From the NCBI RefSeq assembly GCF_003143935.1, contig NZ_QFRX01000001.1, positions 4,939,201 through 5,003,200 on the forward strand: a stretch of DNA of 64,000 bases, in the 5' to 3' direction. Below, piece after piece: positions 32,785 to 41,149 of the stretch; the first letter of the stretch is position 1, and each line of letters opens with the position of its first letter. The position numbers were made by a program, and so were the translations under genes. The notes beneath the pieces are model-generated. The model saw only the letters and a program-made list of their open reading frames with translations, did not search any database and was not told where the DNA came from. Source of the DNA: Streptomyces sp. Act143 (GTDB lineage: Bacteria; Actinomycetota; Actinomycetes; Streptomycetales; Streptomycetaceae).

Positions 32785-33754
32785 GGCCGACGGCCTCCTT
32801 CCGCTGCTGTTCCTCGGTCTCCTGGTCGTCCTGGAAGACCTCCGAGATGTGGTGGCGGCGCTGCTCCATGCGGACCAGGCCGAGGCCGAGGTCGGTGACG
32901 ACGTCCCGGACGACGTCGTAGGTCTCCTCGCCCTGGGCGGTGAGCAGCAGGATGTGGCCGGCGCCGGGCAGGCCGCTGCCCGCCTCGACGGCCACCCCGC
33001 GCGCGTGGAGCGCTTCGCGCATCGCGCGGGTGCCGTCCGGGTGCTCGTCGGTGTCGGTGACCTCGATCGCGAGGGTGGTGGTGGTCTGGGTGAAGTCGGT
33101 GGTGGAGCTGGAGCGCAGGAGCTTGCCGCCGTCGATGACGACCACGTGGTCGCAGGTGCGCTCCAGCTCGCCCAGGAGGTGGGAGGTGACCAGGACCGAG
33201 ATGCCGAAGTCGGTGTGGATGCGCCGGATCAGGGCGAGCATCTCGTCGCGGCCGACCGGGTCGAGGCCGTTGGTCGGCTCGTCGAGGAAGACCAGCTGCG
33301 GGTCGTGGACGAGGGCCTGGGCGAGCTTCACGCGCTGCTTCATGCCCGTGGAGTAGCCGCCGATGGGGCGGTAGCGCTCCTCGTACAGACCGACGTGGCG
33401 CAGGGTGTCCGCGGTGCGCTCGCGCGCGGCGGCCGGCGGCAGGCCGGACATGCGGGCCATGTGCACGACGAACTCGGTGGCGGAGACGTCGGGCGGCAGG
33501 CAGTCGTGCTCCGGCATGTACCCCACGCGTTCGCGGATGGCGCCGCCCTTGGTGGCGACGTCGAGGCCGAGCACCTCGGCGCGGCCCTCGGTGGCGGGGG
33601 ACAGACCCAGCAGGATCTTGATCAGTGTGGACTTGCCGGCCCCGTTGGCGCCGACGAGTCCGGTCACACCGGGTCCGACGTCCACGGAGAGCCGGTCAAG
33701 CGCGGTCACCCGGGGGAACCGCTTGCTCAGGCTTTCGGTCGCGATCACAGTCAC
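32774..33754 (-). CDS. ABC transporter ATP-binding protein, first gene of operon
   Basis: A 326-residue ATPase. I place the start at the GTG at 33754 (MTVIATESLSKRF); a GTG at 33781 is also in frame. Walker A is GANGAGKST, signature YSTGMKQRVKLAQAL, Walker B LVFLDEPTNGLDP, and the switch His lies in LVTSHLLGEL. The C-terminal 100 residues are an extra domain. It leads two ATPase-permease pairs in a row, which may make two exporters or one heteromeric transporter. It diverges from the M24 peptidase gene. Confidence 0.9.
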   Translation of the reverse strand: MTVIATESLSKRFPRVTALDRLSVDVGPGVTGLVGANGAGKSTLIKILLGLSPATEGRAEVLGLDVATKGGAIRERVGYMPEHDCLPPDVSATEFVVHMARMSGLPPAAARERTADTLRHVGLYEERYRPIGGYSTGMKQRVKLAQALVHDPQLVFLDEPTNGLDPVGRDEMLALIRRIHTDFGISVLVTSHLLGELERTCDHVVVIDGGKLLRSSSTTDFTQTTTTLAIEVTDTDEHPDGTRAMREALHARGVAVEAGSGLPGAGHILLLTAQGEETYDVVRDVVTDLGLGLVRMEQRRHHISEVFQDDQETEEQQRKEAVGHGS

Positions 33755-34054
33755 GTCTTCGACAGTAGTGACCCACGCCACTGGAGGTCGTCACACCGCA
33801 GAGCTGTCTTCGGGTCAGACTCCAGGCGTACGGGCCCGTAGGGGATGCCATGCCTGAGAGCTACGCGGGGGCCGGGGCGGGGGCTGGGGCGGGCTGTGCG
33901 GGGGCTCGGGGGGCGGCTTCGGCAGGAGCTGCGCCGGAGTTTTCCACAGGGCGGACACCGCCTATTGACGCAGCCTCTAACAACTGTCACATTCGGCGGT
34001 GTCAAGTTACGGGCACGTAGCGCAGTCGGCGCGGACTGGGTGGGACGAGGTGGC
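33755..34054. other. Divergent promoter region of ABC operon and M24 gene
   Basis: About 300 bp with no supported gene. On the plus strand TTGACG (33965-33970) with CACATT 17 bp later could be a weak promoter for the M24 gene. A one-mismatch DnaA box, TTTTCCACA, lies at 33940-33948. A G-rich run of GGGGCGGG repeats occupies about 33865-33915. Confidence 0.4.
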
Positions 34055-34897
34055 ATGACGACGGCAGTGGCAGGCGAACGGACCGCGGAACTGCGGGGAT
34101 TCAGGAAAGTCCAGCGGCTGGCGTACGAGTGCGCCGAGGCCGTCGCGGCCCGGCTGGAGCCCGGCGTCACCGAGCGTGAGGCGGCGCGGATGCAGCGCGA
34201 GTGGCTGCGCGAACGCGGAGTGCGGGACTGGTTCCACCTTCCCTTCGCCTGGTTCGGGGACCGCACGGCGTTCGTGAACTTCCGTATCCCCCTGCAGTTC
34301 TTCCCCACGAACCGCAGGCTCGAGCCCGGGATGCCGTTCATCCTCGACATGGCCCCGGTCTACGAGGGCTTCACCGCGGACATCGGCTACTCCGGCTCCC
34401 TAGGCCTGAACCCGGTGCAGGACAAGCTGATGGACGACCTGGAGGCCCACCGCGAGCTGATCCTGCGCGAGGTGCGCGAGCGGCGCCCGCTGCGCGCGAT
34501 CTACGAGGACGTGGACCACCTCATGGTCCGCCAGGGCTATGCCAACCGGCATCGCGCCTACCCCTTCGGCGTGATCGCCCACAAGGTCGACCGGGTCGAG
34601 CATCGACGCTTCTCCCCGCACCTCTTCGGGTTCGGCACGCAGTCCCTGAAGGGCCTCGTCGCCGACGCGCTGCACGGCCACCGCGAGGGCTGGTCGCCGC
34701 TGTGGTCGCCGTACCGCTTCTCCGACCACCCGCCGCAGCCGGGTCTGTGGGCGGTCGAACCCCACCTCGGATTCCGCGGGACGGGTGCGAAGTTCGAGGA
34801 GATCCTCGTCGTCACCGACTCCAAAGACCCCGAGGAGAGCGCCTTCTGGCTGGACGACGACCTGCCGCACGTGCGGCGCTGGGCCGAGGGGAAGTGA
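34055..34897 (+). CDS. M24-family metallopeptidase-like protein
   Basis: A 280-residue protein from the ATG at 34055 (ribosome site ACGAGG). It has the pita-bread pattern LRGFRKVQRLAYECAEAVAARLEPGVTEREAARMQREWLRERG, then LEPGMPFILDMAPVYEGFTADIGYSGSLG (two candidate metal-binding Asp), PFGVIAHKVDR with a His, and GLWAVEPHLGFRGTGAKFEEILVV (final Glu residues). These fit creatinase/aminopeptidase-P-type M24 proteins, though spacing is unusual, so peptidase activity is not certain. It lies five bases before the start of the EphD-like gene and is probably co-transcribed with it. Confidence 0.82.
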   Translation: MTTAVAGERTAELRGFRKVQRLAYECAEAVAARLEPGVTEREAARMQREWLRERGVRDWFHLPFAWFGDRTAFVNFRIPLQFFPTNRRLEPGMPFILDMAPVYEGFTADIGYSGSLGLNPVQDKLMDDLEAHRELILREVRERRPLRAIYEDVDHLMVRQGYANRHRAYPFGVIAHKVDRVEHRRFSPHLFGFGTQSLKGLVADALHGHREGWSPLWSPYRFSDHPPQPGLWAVEPHLGFRGTGAKFEEILVVTDSKDPEESAFWLDDDLPHVRRWAEGK

Positions 34898-34902
34898 CCG
34901 GA

Positions 34903-36657
34903 ATGGTTCTCGAGAACGCGCGCGAGCGCTGGGTGCGGACCGGCGGTGTCGAGCTGTGCGTCGCCGAACTGGGTGAGCCCGGGCAGCCGACCGTGGTCCT
35001 GGTGCACGGCTACCCCGACAGCAAGGAAGTCTGGACCCAGGTCGCCACCCGGCTGGCCGACCGCTTCCACGTCGTGCTCTACGACGTCCGGGGCCACGGC
35101 CGCTCCACGGCACCGCGACCGCTGCGGGGCGGCTTCACCCTGGAGAAGCTGACGGACGACTTCCTGGCGGTGGTGGACGCGGTCAGCCCACACCGGCCGG
35201 TGCACCTGGTCGGGCACGACTGGGGTTCGGTGCAGTCCTGGGAGTTCGCCACGGTGGCCCGTACCGAGGGCCGCATCGCGTCCTTCACCTCGATGTCCGG
35301 GCCGTCCCTCGACCACTTCGGGCACTGGATCAGCAGCCGCCTGCGACGCCCCACCCCGCGCCGCTTCGGCCAGCTCCTCGGCCAGGGTGCCAAGTCCTGG
35401 TACGTGTACGCGCTGCACACGCCCGTGCTGCCCGAACTCGCCTGGCGCGGCCCGCTGGGAAAGGTCTGGCCGCGCCTCCTGGAACGCGTGGAACGGGTCC
35501 CCGGCGACGGCTACCCCACCTCGTCCCTCCCGACGGACGCGGCCAACGGAGCCTGGCTGTACCGGGACAACGTACGGGCACGACTGCGCCGCCCCCGCTC
35601 GGACGCCTATGCGCACGCGCCCGTGCAGCTCATCACGCCGCTCGGCGACGCCTTCCTGTCCGAGCGGCTCTACGACGAACTGGAGCAGTGGGTGCCGCAG
35701 TTGACGCGGCGCACGCTCCCGGCCCGGCACTGGATACCCCGGTCCCGGCCCGACCAACTGGCAGCCTGGATCGGAGAGTTCGTGACAGCCAACGAAGGCG
35801 GCAGGACCGTCACCACGCCGGGCGGGAAGTACGCCGACCGATTCGGCGGCCAGCTGGTGCTGGTCACCGGCGCGGGCAGCGGCATCGGGCGGGCCACCGC
35901 GTACGCCTTCGCCGAGTCGGGCGCGCGCGTGATCGCCGTCGACCGGGACGCGGAGGGCGCCGCCCGCACCGCCGAGATGTCCCGCCTGCTGGGGGCGCCC
36001 GAGGCCTGGGCGGAGACCGCCGACGTCTCCGACGAACAGGCCATGGAGAAGCTCGCCGACAAGGTCGCCGCCGAGTACGGCGTGCTGGACGTGCTCGTCA
36101 ACAACGCGGGCATCGGCCTGTCCGGCTCCTTCTTCGACACCACCCCCGACGACTGGAAGAAGGTCCTCGACGTCAACCTGTGGGGCGTCATCCACGGCTG
36201 CCGGCTCTTCGGCAGGCAGATGGCCGAACGCGGCCAAGGCGGCCACATCGTCAACACCGCGTCCGCCGCGGCGTACCAGCCCTCCAAGGCGCTGCCCGCC
36301 TACAGCACCTCCAAGGCGGCGGTGCTCATGCTCAGCGAGTGCCTGCGCGCGGAACTGGCCGGACAGGGCATCGGCGTCAGCGCCATCTGCCCGGGCTTCG
36401 TCAACACCAACATCACCTCGACCGCGCGCTTCGCCGGTGTCGACGGCGCGCAGGAGAAGCGGCGCCAGAAACGGACCGCGCGACTGTACGGGCTGCGCAA
36501 CTACCCGCCGGAGAAGGTCGCCGACGCGATCCTGCGGGCGGTCATGCGCAACGAGGCGGTGGTACCGGTGACGCCCGAGGCACGCGGCGCCCACCTGATG
36601 TCCCGCTTCACGCCCCGCGCACTGCGGGCCATCGCCCGCCTGGAACCACCGCTGTGA
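34903..36657 (+). CDS. EphD-like alpha/beta-hydrolase and short-chain dehydrogenase fusion
   Basis: A 584-residue two-domain protein; the ATG at 34903 is preferred over GTG 34894 because AGGGGA is then properly spaced. Residues about 1-295 are an epoxide-hydrolase-type alpha/beta hydrolase: oxyanion HGYP, nucleophile Asp in VGHDWGSVQSW, catalytic His in PARHWIPRS. Residues about 310-584 are a classical SDR: TGAGSGIG, NNAG, and catalytic YSTSK. The layout matches mycobacterial EphD, linked to epoxide handling in lipid metabolism. With both catalytic sets intact it may hydrolyse and then oxidise one lipid substrate. The order M24 then EphD-like recurs as an operon here. Confidence 0.9.
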   Translation: MVLENARERWVRTGGVELCVAELGEPGQPTVVLVHGYPDSKEVWTQVATRLADRFHVVLYDVRGHGRSTAPRPLRGGFTLEKLTDDFLAVVDAVSPHRPVHLVGHDWGSVQSWEFATVARTEGRIASFTSMSGPSLDHFGHWISSRLRRPTPRRFGQLLGQGAKSWYVYALHTPVLPELAWRGPLGKVWPRLLERVERVPGDGYPTSSLPTDAANGAWLYRDNVRARLRRPRSDAYAHAPVQLITPLGDAFLSERLYDELEQWVPQLTRRTLPARHWIPRSRPDQLAAWIGEFVTANEGGRTVTTPGGKYADRFGGQLVLVTGAGSGIGRATAYAFAESGARVIAVDRDAEGAARTAEMSRLLGAPEAWAETADVSDEQAMEKLADKVAAEYGVLDVLVNNAGIGLSGSFFDTTPDDWKKVLDVNLWGVIHGCRLFGRQMAERGQGGHIVNTASAAAYQPSKALPAYSTSKAAVLMLSECLRAELAGQGIGVSAICPGFVNTNITSTARFAGVDGAQEKRRQKRTARLYGLRNYPPEKVADAILRAVMRNEAVVPVTPEARGAHLMSRFTPRALRAIARLEPPL

Positions 36658-36665
36658 GGGCGGGG

Positions 36666-36809
36666 GGCGGCTCGCGCGGGGGGTGCTTCGACCGGCCGGG
36701 GGCCGCTCCGCGCGGGGGGCGTTTCGACCGGCTGGCGGGCGACTCGCGCCGAGTCCCTCTCGACCGGCCAGTTGCCACCTCGCGCCGGGTTCCTCTCGAC
36801 CGGCCGCGT
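36666..36809. repeat. 36-bp tandem repeat after EphD-like gene
   Basis: Four units place TCGACCGGC at 36688, 36724, 36760 and 36796, exactly 36 bp apart. The array begins about 10 bp after the TGA stop. As 36 is divisible by three, one plus-strand frame reads a 12-residue repeat (SRRVPLDRPV type) through it, but there is no start or ribosome site, so I do not call a gene. Confidence 0.88.
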
Positions 36810-36943
36810 ACACCCCGGCGCCCGCTGCCCGGTGAGCCGACCGCGACGCGCGTCTTCGACGTGTCACATCTGCTGCTGCCAGAAGGCGCGTCGAGCGCGG
36901 CGGCCACCTGTCCGCCAGAGCCACCGGCAGCAAGGGCGACCGC

Positions 36944-37948
36944 GTGACCGCCGACGCCGGTGCCAGCACCGGTGCCAGCGCCGCTTCCGGCGCCGGGGCA
37001 GGCGTCACCGCCGCTTCCGGCGCCGCATACCGGATCGAGGACCTCGCCCACCGCAGCGGCGCCAGCGTCCGCACCATCCGCGCCTACCAGGACCGCGGCC
37101 TGCTGCCCCGCCCCGAGCGGCGTGGCCGTGCCAACGTGTACGCGGACGCCCATCTCGCTCGCCTTCACCAGATCGCCGACCTCCTCGACCGCGGCTACAC
37201 CCTGGCGTCCATCAAGGAACTGCTGGAGGCCTGGGACAGCGGCCGTGGGCTCGGCGGGGTGCTCGGGCTGGTCGCCGAGATCGACGGTCCGTGGAGCGAC
37301 GAGGAGGCGGTACGCATCTCGCGCACGGAACTCGACGAACGGTTCGGCGGCAGTCCCGACGACGCGGCGATCGCCGACGCCGTGGAGCTCGGCGTGCTGG
37401 AGCCGGTGCCCGGCGACGCGGACTCCTTCCTCGTTCCGAGCCCTCAAGAACTGGCTGTCGCGGTGGAGTTGGCCGCGGCAGGCGTTCCGCTGTCCGCGAT
37501 CTCAGGGCACCTGCGGGAGTTGAGGGGGCAGGTCGAGCACATCGCCGCTCGTTTCCTGGAGTTCACCACCGAGCACGTCTTCGCCCGCTACCTCGACGGA
37601 CCGCACCGTCCGAGCGACGCCGAGGCGGCCGAGGCAGCATCTCTCGTTCGGCGTCTGCGGCCGCTCGCGCAGCAGACGGTGGACGCGGAACTAGCGCGCG
37701 CAATGCGCCTGTTGGCGGTGCGGCAGCTGAGAAAGCACCTCGGCACGGACGAGGAGTCGCCACAACCGCTTGCGGCACGTTCCGTGGCTTTGCCCGAGGA
37801 GACGATGCGGGCTGTGGAAGGGCTGGTTGGCGAGACGAGGGCCGCCGAGTTCGTGGCGCTGGCGGCTGAACGGGAGGTACGGGCAAGGGCATTGGACGCG
37901 CTCACGTCAATGAGGCGGCCCCCTGACGATCTTGACGAAAAGGGCTGA
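36944..37948 (+). CDS. MerR-family transcriptional regulator
   Basis: A 334-residue protein starting at GTG 36944. After an Ala/Gly/Ser-rich leader that is itself repetitive (GASTGASAASGAGAG), the MerR winged helix reads YRIEDLAHRSGASVRTIRAYQDRGLLPRPERRGRANVYADAHLARLHQIADLLDRGYTLASIKELLEAWDSG. The long C-terminal part (about 200 residues) contains helices but no cysteine metal site, so it is of the effector-binding rather than the metal-sensing type. It may sense a lipid or drug and control the upstream hydrolase genes; that is inference. Confidence 0.88.
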   Translation: MTADAGASTGASAASGAGAGVTAASGAAYRIEDLAHRSGASVRTIRAYQDRGLLPRPERRGRANVYADAHLARLHQIADLLDRGYTLASIKELLEAWDSGRGLGGVLGLVAEIDGPWSDEEAVRISRTELDERFGGSPDDAAIADAVELGVLEPVPGDADSFLVPSPQELAVAVELAAAGVPLSAISGHLRELRGQVEHIAARFLEFTTEHVFARYLDGPHRPSDAEAAEAASLVRRLRPLAQQTVDAELARAMRLLAVRQLRKHLGTDEESPQPLAARSVALPEETMRAVEGLVGETRAAEFVALAAEREVRARALDALTSMRRPPDDLDEKG

Positions 37949-37960
37949 CATGACGGGGAG

Positions 37961-38014
37961 TTGTCCACAGAAACTCCAACTGGCCTGTGGATAACTGGAC
38001 TTGATTGTGGATCA
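37961..38014. promoter_or_regulatory. Small DnaA-box cluster upstream of kptA
   Basis: TTGTCCACA at 37961-37969 (plus strand) and TGTGGATAA at 37986-37994 (minus-strand TTATCCACA) are perfect DnaA boxes in opposite orientation, 25 bp apart. A two-mismatch box, TGTGGATCA, lies at 38006-38014. The stretch is AT-richer than its surroundings and sits between the MerR gene and kptA. Confidence 0.7.
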
Positions 38015-38071
38015 AACATCCGGAGCAAAATCATTCGCGTGATTCACATCTCCCCCGTCACGCTGAGGAGC

Positions 38072-38620
38072 ATGGACGAACGACGCACCGTGAAGGTGTC
38101 GAAATACCTCTCGAAGCACTTGCGTCACCAACCGGAACGCATCGGGATCACGCTCGACGAGGGCGGCTGGGTCGAGATCGACACGTTGATCGCGGCGGCG
38201 GCGGCACACGGGTTCCGCTTCACCCGGGAAGAGCTGGACCACGTGGTCGCCGCCAACGACAAGAAGCGCTTCGCCGTGGAAGGCCCCCGCATCCGCGCCA
38301 GCCAGGGCCACAGCATCGACGTCGACCTGGGCCTCCCCCCGGCGACGCCACCGCCGTACCTCTACCACGGCACCGTGGCCCGCAGCCTGGACGCGATCCG
38401 CGCCGAGGGGCTGCGTCCCATGAACCGGCACGACGTGCACCTCTCCGCCGACCGCGAGACCGCGACTCGGGTGGGCGCCCGGCGCGGCCGCCCCGTCGTG
38501 CTCTCGGTCGACGCCGGCGCCATGCACCGCGACGGCCATGTCTTCCACGTCAGCGCGAACGGGGTATGGCTGACCCGGACCGTACCGCCTGCATACCTGC
38601 GGTTTCCCGAGTCCCACTGA
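38072..38620 (+). CDS. kptA: RNA 2'-phosphotransferase (Tpt1/KptA)
   Basis: A 182-residue protein from the ATG at 38072, behind GAGGAG. KptA motifs: VSKYLSKHLRHQPERIGITLDEGGWVEIDTLI (winged-helix lobe), VVAANDKKRFAVEG, IRASQGHSIDVDL, PPYLYHGTVARSLDAIRAEGLRPMNRHDVHLS, and RRGRPVVLSVDAGAMHRDG. It moves a 2'-phosphate from RNA to NAD+, the last step of tRNA splicing in eukaryotes; bacteria lack that splicing pathway, so its natural bacterial substrate is unsettled. A small DnaA-box cluster lies in front of the gene. Confidence 0.93.
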   Translation: MDERRTVKVSKYLSKHLRHQPERIGITLDEGGWVEIDTLIAAAAAHGFRFTREELDHVVAANDKKRFAVEGPRIRASQGHSIDVDLGLPPATPPPYLYHGTVARSLDAIRAEGLRPMNRHDVHLSADRETATRVGARRGRPVVLSVDAGAMHRDGHVFHVSANGVWLTRTVPPAYLRFPESH

Positions 38621-38653
38621 CCCCTTCCACCTACCCCGGAGACAGACCCCGGC

Positions 38654-39130
38654 ATGATCGGCGACATGGATCATCTCCCCACCACCGAGGCCGCCGTCAC
38701 CGCACTCCGCGCGCTCGCCTCCGAATATGCGCTCGCGATCGAGGTGACCCACGACATCGGGGCCGACCAGACCTCCCGCCGCACCGCCGCGGGCGTCGGC
38801 GTCACCGCGGACCCGGACGGCTCCCTGCCTCACGAGGCCTACGTCGAGCTCGGCGGCCGGCCCCGGGTGGATGTACGGCTCTACGCGGACGACGATGCCC
38901 TGATCACCGTGGACGGCGTCGAATGCCCCGACATCGCCCGCGACGACGTGCCCGCTTTCCTTCGCTCCCTCTACGAGGGGCACGCCTGGGTCAAGAGCCG
39001 GCGCTTCCCTCCGGGCAACTTCCTGATGGTGCCGTTGCCGGGCGACCGGGTGCACAAGGAGTTCATCCTGGTCGGCCTGAGCCCGTGGCTGAGCGGCCGC
39101 GCACGGGGACGCGGGAACGCTCGGCCGTGA
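38654..39130 (+). CDS. Conserved hypothetical protein
   Basis: A 158-residue soluble protein; start ATG 38654, with MDHLP at 38666 as an alternative. Visible parts are TTEAAVTALRALASEYALAIEVTHDIGADQTS, HEAYVELGGRPRVDVRLYADDDALITVDGVECPDIARDDVPAFLRSLYEGHAWVKSRRFPPGNFLMVPLPGD. I do not recognise the fold. It lies 33 bp after kptA and may share its transcript. The stop codon is in the first unit of a 22-bp repeat. Confidence 0.65.
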   Translation: MIGDMDHLPTTEAAVTALRALASEYALAIEVTHDIGADQTSRRTAAGVGVTADPDGSLPHEAYVELGGRPRVDVRLYADDDALITVDGVECPDIARDDVPAFLRSLYEGHAWVKSRRFPPGNFLMVPLPGDRVHKEFILVGLSPWLSGRARGRGNARP

Positions 39131-39205
39131 CTGCGGGCCGGTCGAGCCGTGACGACGAGTCGGTCGGACCGTGACGACGAGTCGGTCGGACCGTGACCGC
39201 GGGTC
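39125..39205. repeat. 22-bp tandem repeat containing a stop codon
   Basis: CCGTGAC units begin at 39125, 39147, 39169 and 39191, each 22 bp apart. The middle two are identical (CCGTGACGACGAGTCGGTCGGA). The first contains the TGA stop (39128-39130) of the preceding gene. The array ends just before a perfect parS site. Confidence 0.9.
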
Positions 39206-39208
39206 ACT

Positions 39209-39222
39209 GTTTCACGTGAAAC
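39209..39222. promoter_or_regulatory. parS site (ParB-binding)
   Basis: GTTTCACGTGAAAC, a perfect match to the Streptomyces parS consensus. It lies 25 bp upstream of the F420-type oxidoreductase start, overlapping the place of the -35 element for the TACGCT -10 at 39236-39241. ParB nucleates at such sites around oriC for chromosome segregation. Confidence 0.92.
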
Positions 39223-39247
39223 CCGTTCGGCCGCATACGCTCGAAAC

Positions 39248-40159
39248 ATGAGCCTGCGCCTGAGCACCGTGATCCTCCCGTACCGCCGTTGGTCCGAGGG
39301 GAGCCGTGAGGCATGGCAACGGGCGGAGCAGCTCGGCTTCCACACGGCGTACACCTACGATCATCTGTCCTGGCGGAGCTTCCGCAACGGCCCGTGGTTC
39401 GGTGCCGTACCGACGCTGACCGCCGCCGCGGCCGTCACCGACCGGATGCGCCTGGGCACGCTGGTGACCTCGCCGAACTTCCGGCACCCGGTGACCCTCG
39501 CCAAGGAGCTGATCTCCCTCGACGACATCTGCGGCGGCCGCGTCACGCTCGGCATCGGCGCGGGCGGCACCGGCTTCGACGCCACCGCCCTCGGCCAGGA
39601 GCCGTGGACGCCGCGCGAGCGGGCCGACCGGTTCGCGGAGTTCGTGCGGTTGCTGGACCGGCTGCTGACCGAGGACGGGCCCAGTGGGGTGTCGTACGAG
39701 GGTGACTTCTACTCGGCGCACGAGGCCCGCAACATCCCCGGCTGTGTGCAGCGGCCCCGGCTGCCCTTCGCGGTCGCGGCCACCGGTCCGCGCGGTCTGC
39801 GGCTCGCCGCCCGGTACGGGCAGGCGTGGGTGACCACCGGCGACCCCAAGCTGTACGAGAAGGGCACTTCTGAACAGTCGATTCAAGCCATTCGCGGCCA
39901 GGCCGAGAAGCTGGCCGACGCGTGCGCCGAAATCGGGCGGGACACCAACGAACTCGACAAGATCCTGCTGACCGGATTCACCCCGGACCGCGGCCGTCCA
40001 CTGGAGTCGCTCGACGCGTTCGTGGACTTCGCGGGGCGTCACCGGGAGCTGGGCTTCACCGAGATCGTGATCCACTGGCCCATCCCGGACTCGGACTTCG
40101 CCGCCGACGAGAAGATCTTCGAGCAGATCGCCATGGAGGCCCCGGCACAGCTGCGGTGA
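39248..40159 (+). CDS. LLM-class F420- or flavin-dependent oxidoreductase
   Basis: A 303-residue TIM-barrel protein of the luciferase-like family: MSLRLSTVILPYRRW, LGFHTAYTYDHLSW, RMRLGTLVTSPNFRHPVTLAKELISLDDICGGRVTLGIGAGGTGFDATALG and LPFAVAATGPRGLRLAARYGQAWVTTGD. The GxxxxG elements that hold the cofactor phosphate are present. Substrate is unknown. No ribosome site precedes the ATG; a TACGCT element ends 6 bp upstream, suggesting a leaderless mRNA, with a parS site in the -35 region. Confidence 0.87.
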   Translation: MSLRLSTVILPYRRWSEGSREAWQRAEQLGFHTAYTYDHLSWRSFRNGPWFGAVPTLTAAAAVTDRMRLGTLVTSPNFRHPVTLAKELISLDDICGGRVTLGIGAGGTGFDATALGQEPWTPRERADRFAEFVRLLDRLLTEDGPSGVSYEGDFYSAHEARNIPGCVQRPRLPFAVAATGPRGLRLAARYGQAWVTTGDPKLYEKGTSEQSIQAIRGQAEKLADACAEIGRDTNELDKILLTGFTPDRGRPLESLDAFVDFAGRHRELGFTEIVIHWPIPDSDFAADEKIFEQIAMEAPAQLR

Positions 40160-40254
40160 GACCACCGTGCGTGATGATGCAGCTGAGAGTCTGTAATCAC
40201 TCACATGTGCAGGCTCCCGCACGGTCGTGCGGGCATATGCGGGAGAATGGCCGG

Positions 40255-41136
40255 GTGACCTCAGCGACTCGACAGCCCGAGACCCCGGCCGCCGCCGTCC
40301 CCCCGCGCCTGATAGCCACCGACCTCGACGGCACGCTGCTGCGCGACGACAAGTCGGTCTCCCCACGCACGGTCGCGGCGCTCGCCGCCGCCGAGGAGGC
40401 CGGCATCGAGGTGTTCTTCGTCACCGGCCGCCCCGCTCGCTGGATGAATGTCGTCAGCGACCACGTCCACGGTCACGGCCTGGCGATCTGCGGAAACGGC
40501 GCCGCCGTCGTCGACCTGCATGGCGGCCCCGGCGCCCACCGGTTCGTGAAGGTGCGCGAGCTGGCCCGGGAGAACGCGCTGGACGCCGTACGACTGCTGC
40601 GGGACGCGGCGCCCGGCACGGTGTACGCGGTCGAGCAGACGTACGGCTTCCACCAGGAGCCGGACTACCCGAAGCTGCACATGGAGATCCCCGACGAACT
40701 CCAGCCCGCCGAGAAGCTGCTGTCGCAGGACGGGCCCGGGGCCGGTGAGCCGGTCCTGAAGATCCTCGCCTTCCATCCCACGCTGGACCCGGACGCCTTC
40801 CTCACCCTCGCCCGGCTCGCCCTCGGCGGCATCGCCAACGTCACCCGTTCCAGCCCCAGCGCCCTGCTGGAGATCAGCGGCCCGGGTGTCTCCAAGGCCA
40901 GCACCCTCGCCCTGTGCTGCGCCGAGCGCGGCATCTCCCACGAGGAGGTCGTCGCGTTCGGGGACATGCCGAACGACGTCGAGATGCTCACCTGGGCGGG
41001 CCGGTCGTACGCCATGGGCAACGCGCACCCCGATGTGCTCGCCGCGGCCTCGGGCCGGACGGTCGACAACAACGAGGACGGCGTCGCGGTCGTCATCGAG
41101 CGACTGCTGGCCCAGCGCGAGGACGACCTGGCGTAG
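40255..41136 (+). CDS. Cof-type HAD phosphatase
   Basis: A 293-residue protein from the GTG at 40255 behind GGGAGA. HAD motifs: IATDLDGTLLRDD, FVTGRPARWM, the lysine in GVSKASTLALCCAERG, and AFGDMPNDVEMLTWAG. It closely resembles the phosphatase fused in translation to serS at 28645-29469, e.g. both contain SDESV/DKSVS-R-TxAALAAA and AFGDMPND; the two are paralogues from an older duplication. Substrates are probably sugar or flavin phosphates. It converges on the M23 peptidase gene with 13 bp between stops. Confidence 0.9.
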   Translation: MTSATRQPETPAAAVPPRLIATDLDGTLLRDDKSVSPRTVAALAAAEEAGIEVFFVTGRPARWMNVVSDHVHGHGLAICGNGAAVVDLHGGPGAHRFVKVRELARENALDAVRLLRDAAPGTVYAVEQTYGFHQEPDYPKLHMEIPDELQPAEKLLSQDGPGAGEPVLKILAFHPTLDPDAFLTLARLALGGIANVTRSSPSALLEISGPGVSKASTLALCCAERGISHEEVVAFGDMPNDVEMLTWAGRSYAMGNAHPDVLAAASGRTVDNNEDGVAVVIERLLAQREDDLA

Positions 41137-41149
41137 CGCCCGGGCGGGG

